From contig REDH01000094.1 in assembly GCA_007693585.1 (NCBI GenBank), positions 1-54,284 on the forward strand: a DNA stretch of 54,284 nucleotides, read 5' to 3'. A program made the translations under genes and the position numbers. The notes under the pieces were generated by a model. The model ran no database searches. It was not told the DNA's origin and worked only from the letters and a program-made list of their open reading frames with translations. Of this stretch, positions 42,654 to 50,546 are shown piece by piece (within the stretch, counting starts at the first letter, position 1; every line of letters starts with the position of its first letter). This stretch comes from Deltaproteobacteria bacterium. GTDB taxonomy: Bacteria; Myxococcota_A; Bradymonadia; REDH01.

Positions 42654-43496
42654 TCAGATCTCGCGTTCCGCGCCGCGTGCGAAGGCCTCGTCCTCCTCGA
42701 TTTCGAGCATCTCGAGCAGCAGGTGCTCGGCGTCGACCTCGTGGGAGGGCAGATCGAACCGGCCGGTCAGCGGTGTGTCCGGGTGCAGCTCGCCGGCCTC
42801 GTAGAGCGCCCACATCTCGTGACCGTAACGGCGCTCCTCGCGCGGCAGGTGGCGCAGAAACCGCGCCGTGATGTTGGCCACGTCGCGCAGGAGCATCTCG
42901 CGCGCGGCGCTGTTGCGGGCGGCGTTCACCGACTGCGGAAAGTCGATGATGACCGCCCCATCCGCGTCGATGAGCACGTTGTACGGGGAGAGGTCTCCGT
43001 GCACGATGTCCTCGCAGAGCATCCGCTTGGCGCCCTCGAGGAGCTGCGCGCAGACCTTGTCGGCCAGCGGCCCGTCGAGGGTGCACTCCGCCAGGCGCGG
43101 GGCGGGTCCGCCGTCCTCGCCCTGCACGCACTCCATCACGAGCACGCCCTCCACGAACGCGTGGGGTGTCGGCACCCGCAGGCCCGCGTTGTACAGGGTG
43201 CGCAGGACCTGAACCTCGGCGGCCTTCCATGCCTCCTCGTCCGCTTCGCGGCCGTGTCTGGACCGGCGCGACATGGCCCGGCGGTCGCGGCTGTTGCGCA
43301 CCGTGCGGCCCTCGGTGTAGCCGGCGCGGTTTCGGAACGACCGCTGGCTGGCCTCCTTGTAGACCTTGGCGACCCGGAGCTCGCCCCCGGCCTCGACGAG
43401 GTAGACCTGAGCCTCCTTGCCACTGAGCAGCGGGCGAACGATGCGTTCGATGATGCCCTCCTCGACGAGGGGCTGGAGGCGGGGGGGAATGCGCAT
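42654..43496 (-). CDS. RIO-family serine/threonine kinase
   Basis: A 280-residue protein kinase of the RIO1-like type. The ATP loop SGKEAQVYLV (25-34), conserved Lys K44 (VAKVYK), catalytic loop HGDLSPYN (166-173) and metal loop IDFPQ (184-188) are all intact, so it should be active or bind ATP. Eukaryotic and archaeal RIO kinases work in small-subunit maturation; the bacterial role is not well known. Length is normal. ATG 43496 precedes PPRLQPL. Confidence 0.9.
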   Translation of the reverse strand: MRIPPRLQPLVEEGIIERIVRPLLSGKEAQVYLVEAGGELRVAKVYKEASQRSFRNRAGYTEGRTVRNSRDRRAMSRRSRHGREADEEAWKAAEVQVLRTLYNAGLRVPTPHAFVEGVLVMECVQGEDGGPAPRLAECTLDGPLADKVCAQLLEGAKRMLCEDIVHGDLSPYNVLIDADGAVIIDFPQSVNAARNSAAREMLLRDVANITARFLRHLPREERRYGHEMWALYEAGELHPDTPLTGRFDLPSHEVDAEHLLLEMLEIEEDEAFARGAEREI

Positions 43497-43728
43497 GCGG
43501 AAGACTCGTTCGAAGAAGGTTGGCGACGCGACGGCCCAGCTCGGGAAGGGTCACCGCGGGTCGGTGCCCTAGCGCACCTGTCCGGCCGAGGAAACCATGA
43601 ACCCGAACGGGACATCCGAAGGTGTGTCCGGCAAGGCTCTCCCGGAACCCATTGCGATCCCCCGCATCCGCCCTACCCCGCGGCGCGGAGCCGAACGCCC
43701 GCCCTCCCGCTCACCCTGGTTCCCCTCG

Positions 43729-44808
43729 ATGACGCACCCGCTGCTGTCCCCCCTGCCCCTGCCCAACGGCCAGGTCGCCCCCAACCGCATCTGGCTGGCC
43801 CCCATGACCAACCAGCAGAGCCATGCCGACGGACGTCTCTCGGAGGACGAGCTCCACTGGCTGGAGCGCCGCGCCGCCGGCGGGTTCGGGGTCATCGAGA
43901 CCTGCGCCACCCACGTCGCCGCCGACGGCCAGGGCTGGCCGGGCGAGCTGGGCATCTTCGACGACCGGCACGCCCAGGGCTGGGGGCAGCTCGTGGCCGC
44001 GGTGCAGGCCCACGGCGCCTGGCTCGTGCCCCAACTCTTCCACGGCGGCGCCAGGGCGCGCGGCGATCTCACCGGAAGCACCCCCATCACCACGGTGGAC
44101 TCCGCGGACGGATCCGCCCGGGCCGCCACCGACGATGACCTCCGGCGGGTCGTCGCCAGGTTCCGGGACGCCGCAGCGCGCGCGATGACCGCCGGCGCGG
44201 ACGGCGTCGAGATCCACGGCGCCCACGGCTACCTGCCGTGCCAGTTCCTGAGCACCACCCTGAACACCCGGGAGGACGCCTGGGGCGGCGACCTGGCCGG
44301 CCGCGCGCGGCTCCTGCGCGAGATCACGCGGGCGGTGCGCGAGGTTGTCCCGGCGGACCGCATGCTCTGCGTACGGCTCTCGCCGGAGGACTTCGGTCAG
44401 CTCACGGGGCTCGACCTCGGCGAGAGCGTGCAGGTCGCGCGCTGGCTCGTCGACGACGGAATGGACGTGCTGCACCTGTCGCTGTGGGATGCGCTGGCGC
44501 CCTCGCGGCAGCGGCCCGATGTCCATCCGGTGGCCCCGTTCCGCTCGGCCCTGCCCGCGGACGTCCCCATCGTGGTGGCGGGCAACGTCTGGAGCCGTGC
44601 GGACGCGGAGTTCTGTCTCGATGCGGGGGCCGACGCGGTGGCGCTGGGGCGTTCGGCGATCACGACGCCCGACTGGCCGCGCACGGTCGCCCGCGATGGC
44701 GCAGCGCCCGTCCGGCCGCCCGTGACGCGGGAGCACCTGCGGGCTGCAGGGCTCGGGGAGGCGTTCGTGGACTACATGGCCCGCTGGGACGGCTTCGTGT
44801 CGGCATGA
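43729..44808 (+). CDS. Old-yellow-enzyme NADH:flavin oxidoreductase
   Basis: A 359-residue TIM-barrel FMN enzyme that reduces activated C=C bonds of enones or related compounds with NAD(P)H. Motifs: LAPMTNQ (23-29) at the FMN site, QLFHGG (102-107), the substrate-binding pair H163/H166 in EIHGAHGYLPCQFLS, and GNVW...DAVALGRSAI near the end for the phosphate. ATG 43597 has a better ribosome site (GAGGA), but the added 44 residues have much lower third-base GC and no homology-like sequence, so I prefer 43729. The stop overlaps the APC permease start (ATGA). Confidence 0.88.
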   Translation: MTHPLLSPLPLPNGQVAPNRIWLAPMTNQQSHADGRLSEDELHWLERRAAGGFGVIETCATHVAADGQGWPGELGIFDDRHAQGWGQLVAAVQAHGAWLVPQLFHGGARARGDLTGSTPITTVDSADGSARAATDDDLRRVVARFRDAAARAMTAGADGVEIHGAHGYLPCQFLSTTLNTREDAWGGDLAGRARLLREITRAVREVVPADRMLCVRLSPEDFGQLTGLDLGESVQVARWLVDDGMDVLHLSLWDALAPSRQRPDVHPVAPFRSALPADVPIVVAGNVWSRADAEFCLDAGADAVALGRSAITTPDWPRTVARDGAAPVRPPVTREHLRAAGLGEAFVDYMARWDGFVSA

Positions 44809-46118
44809 GCGCGGCGCCGGTGGAGCACTCGTCGCCGGCGCTCGCGCGGGTGGTGGGCCTGTGGGGCGCGGTCTGGATGGGGCTCGGCTCGATCCTCGGC
44901 ACGGGGGTGTTCGTCAGCCTCGGCATCGCCGCGGGGGTGATCGGCAGCGGGGTGGTGATGGCGGTGGCGCTGGCGGCGCTGGTGGCCACGGCCAACGGGA
45001 TGTCGAGCGCGCAGCTCGCGGCGGCGCATCCGGTGAGCGGCGGAACCTACGAGTACGGGCACCGGTTCGTGCATCCGGCGGTCGGCTATGCGGCGGGCTG
45101 GATGTTCCTGGCGGCGAAGGGCGCCTCGGCCGCGACGGCGGCGCTGGGATGCGCGGGGTACCTGCTGCACGCGCTGGGAGCACCCGGGGGCACGGGGGTG
45201 CGGGTCGGGCTCGGGCTGGTGCTGCTGCTCGGACTGACGGCGCTTGTGGCCGGTGGGGTGCGGCGGTCGAACCAGGCCAACCTGGTGATCGTGACGATGA
45301 CGCTGGTGGCGCTGGCGGCGTTCGTGCTGTTCGGGTGGCTGAGCGTGGACGGCGGGCTGGTGCTGGAGCGGATCGGTCCGGCCTCGTGGGTGGAGGCGGT
45401 GGGCACGCCGACGGCGCTGCTGCACGCGACGGCGCTGCTGTTCGTGGCGTACACGGGCTACGGGCGCATCGCGACGCTCGGCGAGGAGGTGCGTGACCCG
45501 CGGCGCACGATCCCCCGCGCGGTGATCCTGACCCTGGGGCTCTCCATGCTGCTGTACGTGGCCGTGTCGGCGACGGCGGTGGCCGTGGTGGGTGCGGAGG
45601 CCTTCGCGGCGGCGACGAGCGCGATGGCGGCGCCGCTCGAGGGGGTGGCGCGGTCGTTCCGGCACCCGCAGGTGGCGTGGCTGGTGGCCGCAGGAGCGGT
45701 GACGGCGATGGCGGGGGTGCTGCTGAACCTCATCCTCGGGCTGAGCCGGGTGCTGCTCGCGATGGCGCGGCGGCGGGAGATGCCGACGGCGCTGGAAAGG
45801 GTGAGCGAGGAGACCCGGAGCCCGGTCCGGGCGGTCTGGGCCATCGGCGGATTCGTCGGCCTGCTGGTGCTGATCGGCGACGTGCGCCTGACCTGGTCGT
45901 TCAGCGCGTTCACGGTGCTGGTGTACTACGGCATCACGAACTGGGCGGCGCTGCGCCTGCCGCGGGAGGTGCGGCTGTACCCGCGCTGGATCTCGTGGGC
46001 GGGGCTGGTGAGCTGCTTCGGGCTGGCGTTCTTCGTGCCGTGGCCGGTGTGGACCGCGGGGCTCGGCCTGCTGGCGCTCGGCTTCGCCCTGCGGCGGCTC
46101 TTCCGGGTTCGGGCGTAG
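44805..46118 (+). CDS. APC-family amino acid/amine permease
   Basis: A 437-residue membrane protein with about 12 hydrophobic helices. The first has GSILGTGVFVSLG, the unwound helix typical of APC transporters, and GYGRIATLGEEVRDPRRTIPRA is the family's loop signature. A small neutral substrate such as an amino acid or amine is expected. It is translationally coupled to the oxidoreductase, so it may import that enzyme's substrate or a precursor. Its coding strand is rich in G-ending codons. The 3' end is duplicated directly downstream. Confidence 0.9.
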   Translation: MSAAPVEHSSPALARVVGLWGAVWMGLGSILGTGVFVSLGIAAGVIGSGVVMAVALAALVATANGMSSAQLAAAHPVSGGTYEYGHRFVHPAVGYAAGWMFLAAKGASAATAALGCAGYLLHALGAPGGTGVRVGLGLVLLLGLTALVAGGVRRSNQANLVIVTMTLVALAAFVLFGWLSVDGGLVLERIGPASWVEAVGTPTALLHATALLFVAYTGYGRIATLGEEVRDPRRTIPRAVILTLGLSMLLYVAVSATAVAVVGAEAFAAATSAMAAPLEGVARSFRHPQVAWLVAAGAVTAMAGVLLNLILGLSRVLLAMARRREMPTALERVSEETRSPVRAVWAIGGFVGLLVLIGDVRLTWSFSAFTVLVYYGITNWAALRLPREVRLYPRWISWAGLVSCFGLAFFVPWPVWTAGLGLLALGFALRRLFRVRA

Positions 46119-46213
46119 GACGCGCGGCCGCTGCGGCGCGGCCTGCTGGCGCTCGGCTTGGGCCTGCGGTGGCTGTTTCTCGTGCAGGCGCAGGGACGCG
46201 CGGCCGCTACGGC
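46065..46213. repeat. 75-bp tandem duplication of the APC permease 3' end
   Basis: Copy 1 (46065-46139) contains the last 17 codons and stop of the permease. Copy 2 (46140-46213) is the same stretch with several changes, among them TAG to CAG, and runs into the stop codon of the convergent methyltransferase gene. Confidence 0.88.
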
Positions 46214-47283
46214 TCGGCGCCGGTCGTGTCATCCGCAGCGAGGGCGGCGCGCAGCCGGCCGATGGCGTCCGCGTCGGAGGAGGCCACGTAGAGATACTCC
46301 TTGTTGCGCAGGTGGCTGACCCGGCCGACGCGCTCGCCGGCGGGGTTGTGGATGCCGATGCGCGCCCCGACGTAGCGGGGAAAGTCGCGCTCGATGACGA
46401 CCACGTCGCCGCGCTCGCGCAGCATCCCCTCGAGGTCCTCGCGGGCGAGAAAGCCCTCGTTGCTGAAGGAGACCACCAGGGTGGGACAGGCGCACTCCCG
46501 GATGAGCCGGCGCATGGCCGGAGCGGCGCCGGGGCGGGAGTTGAAGGCGCTGCGGCGCTGGCGGGTGTCCACGCGCTTGCAGGCCACGCCGTAGGTCTCG
46601 GGCTTGTCCCAGCGCACGAGCGTCTCCCACACGTGGTAGTTTCCGAGGTACTTGTGCTGGTTGTACGGGGGGTCGAGGTAGGCGATGTCGCCCGCGAGCG
46701 CCGGGGCCGCCTCGATGGCGTCAAGGCCGTGGGCCTCTCCCCTGCCGGAGGCGGCCCGGGGGAGGAGCTCGGGCACCCGCAACTCGAGGGCGTTGAGCGC
46801 CCGCGGGGCCCACTGCTTCAGGTACGCCATCTGGACCCCGGTCGTGGAGTCCACCCGGTCGGCGGCCTCCATGAGGGACACGAGGAGGATGGACTCCAGC
46901 TCGGGCTCGAGGGCCAGTCGGCGGATCTCCTCGCGGATGGCGTCGATGCGCTCGCCGTTGCGCGGATGCACGAACCGGCTCCGCTCGCAGAACGTCTCCG
47001 TGAAGTACCCGGGGCGGCCGGGGAGCGTCTGCAGCTCGCGCAGCAGGCGCGTGGCGCGCTCAAGGTGCTTCTCCCGGTCGGCCTGCACATAGCAGCGGGC
47101 GAGCGCCACGGCATAGGCGTTGTGGTCGTTGGCCAGCACCCGGTATCCCCGGGCCTTCAGCGCGTGGCCCACCCGAGAGGTTCCGGAGAACAGGTCGACC
47201 ACGGTGCCGTCGGGGCGGACGAGCCCGATGGTGTCGAGGATGAGGGGGACGAGCAGCCGCTTCGAGCCCAGGTACTTGATCAC
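46207..47283 (-). CDS. D12-like N6-adenine DNA methyltransferase (DPPY)
   Basis: A 358-residue enzyme. YLGSKRLLVPLI opens the protein, DLFSGTSRVG (30-39) is the SAM loop, and AYLDPPYNQHKYLGNYH places the catalytic DPPY at 204-207. It is a separate subgroup from the DPPW enzyme at 32.3 kb. No restriction gene is nearby. The GTG start at 47283 is preceded by GGAGGG; the open frame upstream of this lacks family features. Its stop overlaps the duplicated 3' end of the permease gene. Confidence 0.85.
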   Translation of the reverse strand: MIKYLGSKRLLVPLILDTIGLVRPDGTVVDLFSGTSRVGHALKARGYRVLANDHNAYAVALARCYVQADREKHLERATRLLRELQTLPGRPGYFTETFCERSRFVHPRNGERIDAIREEIRRLALEPELESILLVSLMEAADRVDSTTGVQMAYLKQWAPRALNALELRVPELLPRAASGRGEAHGLDAIEAAPALAGDIAYLDPPYNQHKYLGNYHVWETLVRWDKPETYGVACKRVDTRQRRSAFNSRPGAAPAMRRLIRECACPTLVVSFSNEGFLAREDLEGMLRERGDVVVIERDFPRYVGARIGIHNPAGERVGRVSHLRNKEYLYVASSDADAIGRLRAALAADDTTGAEP

Positions 47284-47702
47284 GTGCCGATCCCTCCGCG
47301 TCGCCGGACCGCCGGTAGCGCCCGGCGAAGGCGGGTCTAGCACGGATGGCGGGCAGCGCCATCCCCCCGGGGACGAGGCTCCCGGGGCGGACCGCGCATC
47401 GCGGCGTCACGCCTGCCTGGGCCGGATGGCCGGGTCGGCGGAGGGCATCAGGCCCGCGGGAATGACCGCGAGGTCATGGCCGCGCATCGCGGCGTCACGC
47501 CTGCCTGGGCCGGATGGCCGGGTCGGCGGAGGGCATCAGGCCCGCGGGAACGACCGCGAGGTCATGGCCACACGGCGCGAGCATCGGGGCCGCCCGATCG
47601 GCCGGCGGCGCGAAGCCCCCCGGCGGACCGTTGCGCGCAACCGGCATGGCGATCATGGCGAGACGCGCACGGTGCACGGGTGCGACGCCCGCCGGAGGAG
47701 CG
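47284..47702. other. Intergenic region with an 88-bp tandem duplication
   Basis: This 419-base spacer holds two nearly identical 88-base units at 47392-47567, and no supported gene. The promoter of the methyltransferase should lie at its left end. Confidence 0.6.
47392..47567. repeat. Near-perfect 88-bp tandem duplication
   Basis: Copies 47392-47479 and 47480-47567 differ by a single base (AATGACC/AACGACC). No reading frame or known RNA was recognised in the unit. It sits about 135 bases beyond the stop of the lipoprotein at 47703. Confidence 0.95.
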
Positions 47703-50228
47703 TCACTCGCAGCCGATGGGGGCGCCGAGAGCGGTGCCGACGAGCTCGCAGAGGGCGGCGGTCACGGTGCCCTCGTTGGTGAAGGAGGCGTCCGCCTCGA
47801 TCCGGAAGCGGTTCTCGACGGTGAGGGTGCCGGCCTCGAGGGTGACCCCGCCGGGATTGGCGATGGTGACGTTCGCGACCTCGGTGGCCCGGTCGAGGTC
47901 GATGACCGCGGGTTCCGTGCCGGCGAACGTGAGGCTGCCGAACGTGGCTGTGAAGCTGTTGCTGGAGTGGGCGCGGGCGAAGCCGCCGAGGAGCGTCAGG
48001 TCGTCGTGGTCGAGGTGGATGGTGCCGAAGCCGATCGCGAGGAGCACACTTCCGAAGGTGAGCACGTCCGCCTCGCGAAAGTCGGCGAGGAAGCCGGTGC
48101 TGCCGGACTCCGCCACGAGGGCGCCGGTCACGTCGATGCCGCTGCCGGCCTCGGCGATGAACCGCATGTTGCCGCTGAGCTCGAAGCCGCCGCTGCCTTC
48201 GATGCGCGCGCCGCTGCCCAGGCGGTGTTCCGGCGCGGACCCCTGCGGAGTGAGGGAGAGGACGGCTCCGTCGGAGAGGACGAATGTGCCGCCATGGGTC
48301 ATGGTTCCGCCGGCCAGCTCGATGGACAGGTCGCGGCCGATCTCCATGACGCCGTCGTTGGTGAGGAGGATGCGCCCGGTGATGGTTCGGTTGCCGCCGT
48401 CGCCCCCGACGATCCACGTGCCCTCGTTGATGACGTCCCGCGCGGCGCCGGTCCCGCCGGTGGTCAGGTTGGCAGCCCCGTCTCCGTCGAAACGCATCTC
48501 GCCGCGGTTGAGGATGCTCCCCCCCTCGTCGATCTGGATGCGGCGTGCCCCCATCCACTCGAACCGCCCGTCCACGACCAGGGGCCGTGCGAGCACAGCG
48601 GCGTGGGACACGCTCTCGGAGGCGTTGATGTACTCGAGCGTCCCCCCGTCCTCGACCCTGAGGGCCCCGTCCCCGCGCATCGTCGCGTGGCCCCACTGCA
48701 ACGCCCCCCCGGACGGGATGACGACATCGCCGCTGCCTTCAAGGGTCGCCAGCGAGGCGCCCTCCGCCGAGCCGAAGCGCGCAGCGGGGAGCACGAGCGG
48801 CTCTTCCCCCTCCACGCGAAGCACGCCCCGATCGACCTCGAGCAAGCCGTTCAGCTCCACGTTCGCCCCGTCCAGCGTGGTGATGCCCAGCGGTGCGCTC
48901 CCTTCGCCGAGGGCCATGATGCCGGTCCCCCGAACGACCAGGCTGCTGCCCTCGCCGAACGTGGCCTCCATGGCGCTCGACATGGAGAGCAGGCCATCGA
49001 CCTCGACGCGGGATCCGTCCGCGAAGAGGTGCTCCTGCGCGCTCCCGTTGCCCCCCCCGATCATCAGCTCGGCGGCGGCCGCCACGGCAAAGGTTCCGCT
49101 GTGGGTCGTGGCCCCGCCCTGGTTGGACAGCAGCAGGCGACCGCTGCGGACCTCGACCTCCCCGTCGTTCACGAAGTCGAACCGGTTGAGAAAGCGCATC
49201 TCGCCGTCCACCTCGTCCGGCTCGACGAGGATGCGTCCCTCGTTGCGAAAGGTCGGGCGATCGTCCTCGGAGGTGCCCTGACCGCCGAAGACCTGACCCG
49301 CCGAGAGAATGCGGAAGGTGCCTTCGTTGCGGAACGTGCGGGCATCGCTGAGTCGGATGCCACCGGTGCCCTGCACCCGGTACTCGCCCCGGATGCGAAC
49401 ATCCCGCTCGTACCCCTCGAGGTTCGACGAGCGGTCCCAGATGGCCACGGCATCCTCGTCGACGATCAGCTCGCCCTCTCCGCCGAAGACACCGCCCTCG
49501 TGGAGCAGCGAGCCGGTCACGCGCAGGTCGTCCGCGCCCTCGAGCCGGGAGGTTCCTCGCACCTCGAGGTGCCGGACGACGACATCGCCGCCGGTATCGA
49601 GCTGCACGGTACCGGCGGGAACGATGGCGGTGTCGAAGGCCCCCGGGATGCCCTCCGGGTCCCACTCGGTCGCCACATCCCACCGGTCCACGTTGCCGCG
49701 CCAGGTGTAGATCACGCCCTCCGGCTCCTGTGTCGTCGGTGGCTCCTGCGTCGTCGGTGGCTCCTGCGTCGTCGGTGGCTCCTGCGTCGTCGGCGGCTCC
49801 TGCGTCGTCGGCGGCTCCTGCGTCGTCGGCGGCTCCTGCGTCGTCGGCTCTCCGGACACCTCGAGGATGGTCAGCGAGATGGTCGCGGTCCCGATCCGGC
49901 TGTCATCGTCGACCGCAGCGATGCTCAGGGTCTGCTCCCCGGGCGCGGCGGACGCGATGACGAACGAGAATTCCGTCGCGATGGCGTCCCCGGTCAGCGG
50001 AACCGGGGCCTGGTCGCCGATCTGCCAGCCGAGCTCGGTGAGCATGGCGTCGCGATCGACGATCACGGTTCCGGTCACCTCGAAGGGTGGGGTCGCCGTG
50101 GCGCCGTCCGCGGGGCTCTCGATCGTGACGGCGGGCGCGCCCGGAGGGCCCTCGTCGCGGCAGGCGGGGAAGAGCAGCAGCAGCACTGCGGGAAGGAGGA
50201 GCAGGGGGCGGAGTCCGTGTCGTCGCAT
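47703..50228 (-). CDS. Beta-rich lipoprotein with PTTQEP tether
   Basis: An 841-residue lipoprotein. The signal peptide ends at C23 (LFPAC), followed by RDEG. An Ig-like domain (about 31-125) with VTIESPADG and VTGTV is followed by seven PTTQEP repeats (127-168). The remaining 670 residues are a long series of short beta strands with patterns like LHEGGVFGGEGELIV, FRNEGTF and VNDGEVEVRSGRLLL, similar to beta-helix passenger domains of autotransporters and large adhesins. No transporter barrel is present. The function is unknown; a surface attachment or substrate-binding role is inferred. ATG 50228 has an AAGGA site. It diverges from the ATP-grasp gene. Confidence 0.82.
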   Translation of the reverse strand: MRRHGLRPLLLLPAVLLLLFPACRDEGPPGAPAVTIESPADGATATPPFEVTGTVIVDRDAMLTELGWQIGDQAPVPLTGDAIATEFSFVIASAAPGEQTLSIAAVDDDSRIGTATISLTILEVSGEPTTQEPPTTQEPPTTQEPPTTQEPPTTQEPPTTQEPPTTQEPEGVIYTWRGNVDRWDVATEWDPEGIPGAFDTAIVPAGTVQLDTGGDVVVRHLEVRGTSRLEGADDLRVTGSLLHEGGVFGGEGELIVDEDAVAIWDRSSNLEGYERDVRIRGEYRVQGTGGIRLSDARTFRNEGTFRILSAGQVFGGQGTSEDDRPTFRNEGRILVEPDEVDGEMRFLNRFDFVNDGEVEVRSGRLLLSNQGGATTHSGTFAVAAAAELMIGGGNGSAQEHLFADGSRVEVDGLLSMSSAMEATFGEGSSLVVRGTGIMALGEGSAPLGITTLDGANVELNGLLEVDRGVLRVEGEEPLVLPAARFGSAEGASLATLEGSGDVVIPSGGALQWGHATMRGDGALRVEDGGTLEYINASESVSHAAVLARPLVVDGRFEWMGARRIQIDEGGSILNRGEMRFDGDGAANLTTGGTGAARDVINEGTWIVGGDGGNRTITGRILLTNDGVMEIGRDLSIELAGGTMTHGGTFVLSDGAVLSLTPQGSAPEHRLGSGARIEGSGGFELSGNMRFIAEAGSGIDVTGALVAESGSTGFLADFREADVLTFGSVLLAIGFGTIHLDHDDLTLLGGFARAHSSNSFTATFGSLTFAGTEPAVIDLDRATEVANVTIANPGGVTLEAGTLTVENRFRIEADASFTNEGTVTAALCELVGTALGAPIGCE
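49723..49848 (-). repeat. Seven 18-bp repeats coding PTTQEP
   Basis: Seven in-frame 18-base units, nearly identical, encode PTTQEP and link the Ig-like domain to the beta-rich body. Variation in copy number would change tether length without changing frame. Confidence 0.93.
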
Positions 50229-50546
50229 GGGCTCGGTCCTTGGAAGGGGAAGAGGGTCCGTCGGGAGGGAAGGCCGGACGCGGTTGGCCGGCGATGATCG
50301 CGGCCGGAGCTCGGCTCGCGAGGCTCCGGCATCCGGAGCCCTGGTTGGGTGTAACGCGAACGCTAACCCTGCCTGCCTTCAGGTCAAGGACGATTCCGGT
50401 GCGGCCCACAGGTCGGACCCGCCCACCTCCGTGGCCTGCCGGTCGGGATTCGCTCCGTCGGGGCGCGGTGGATTCCCGGCTCGTCACACGACCCGGAGTC
50501 GGGTAGCCTGTGGTGTGGCTCCGCTCTCTGCCCCCGGGAGAAGTGC
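50229..50546. other. Divergent promoter region
   Basis: A 318-base spacer between diverging genes. A slightly AT-richer stretch lies near 50345-50375 with an imperfect inverted repeat (GGGTGTA...TAACCC). No gene was recognised. Confidence 0.35.

Noticed and set aside
43597-43728. Longer N terminus of the oxidoreductase
   Set aside because: A good ribosome site exists, but third-base GC is clearly lower than in the rest of the gene and the extension lacks family sequence. Not fully excluded.
46207-47283. Restriction-modification or phage island around the methyltransferases
   Set aside because: No restriction endonuclease, integrase, phage structural gene or attachment site was found near either methyltransferase.
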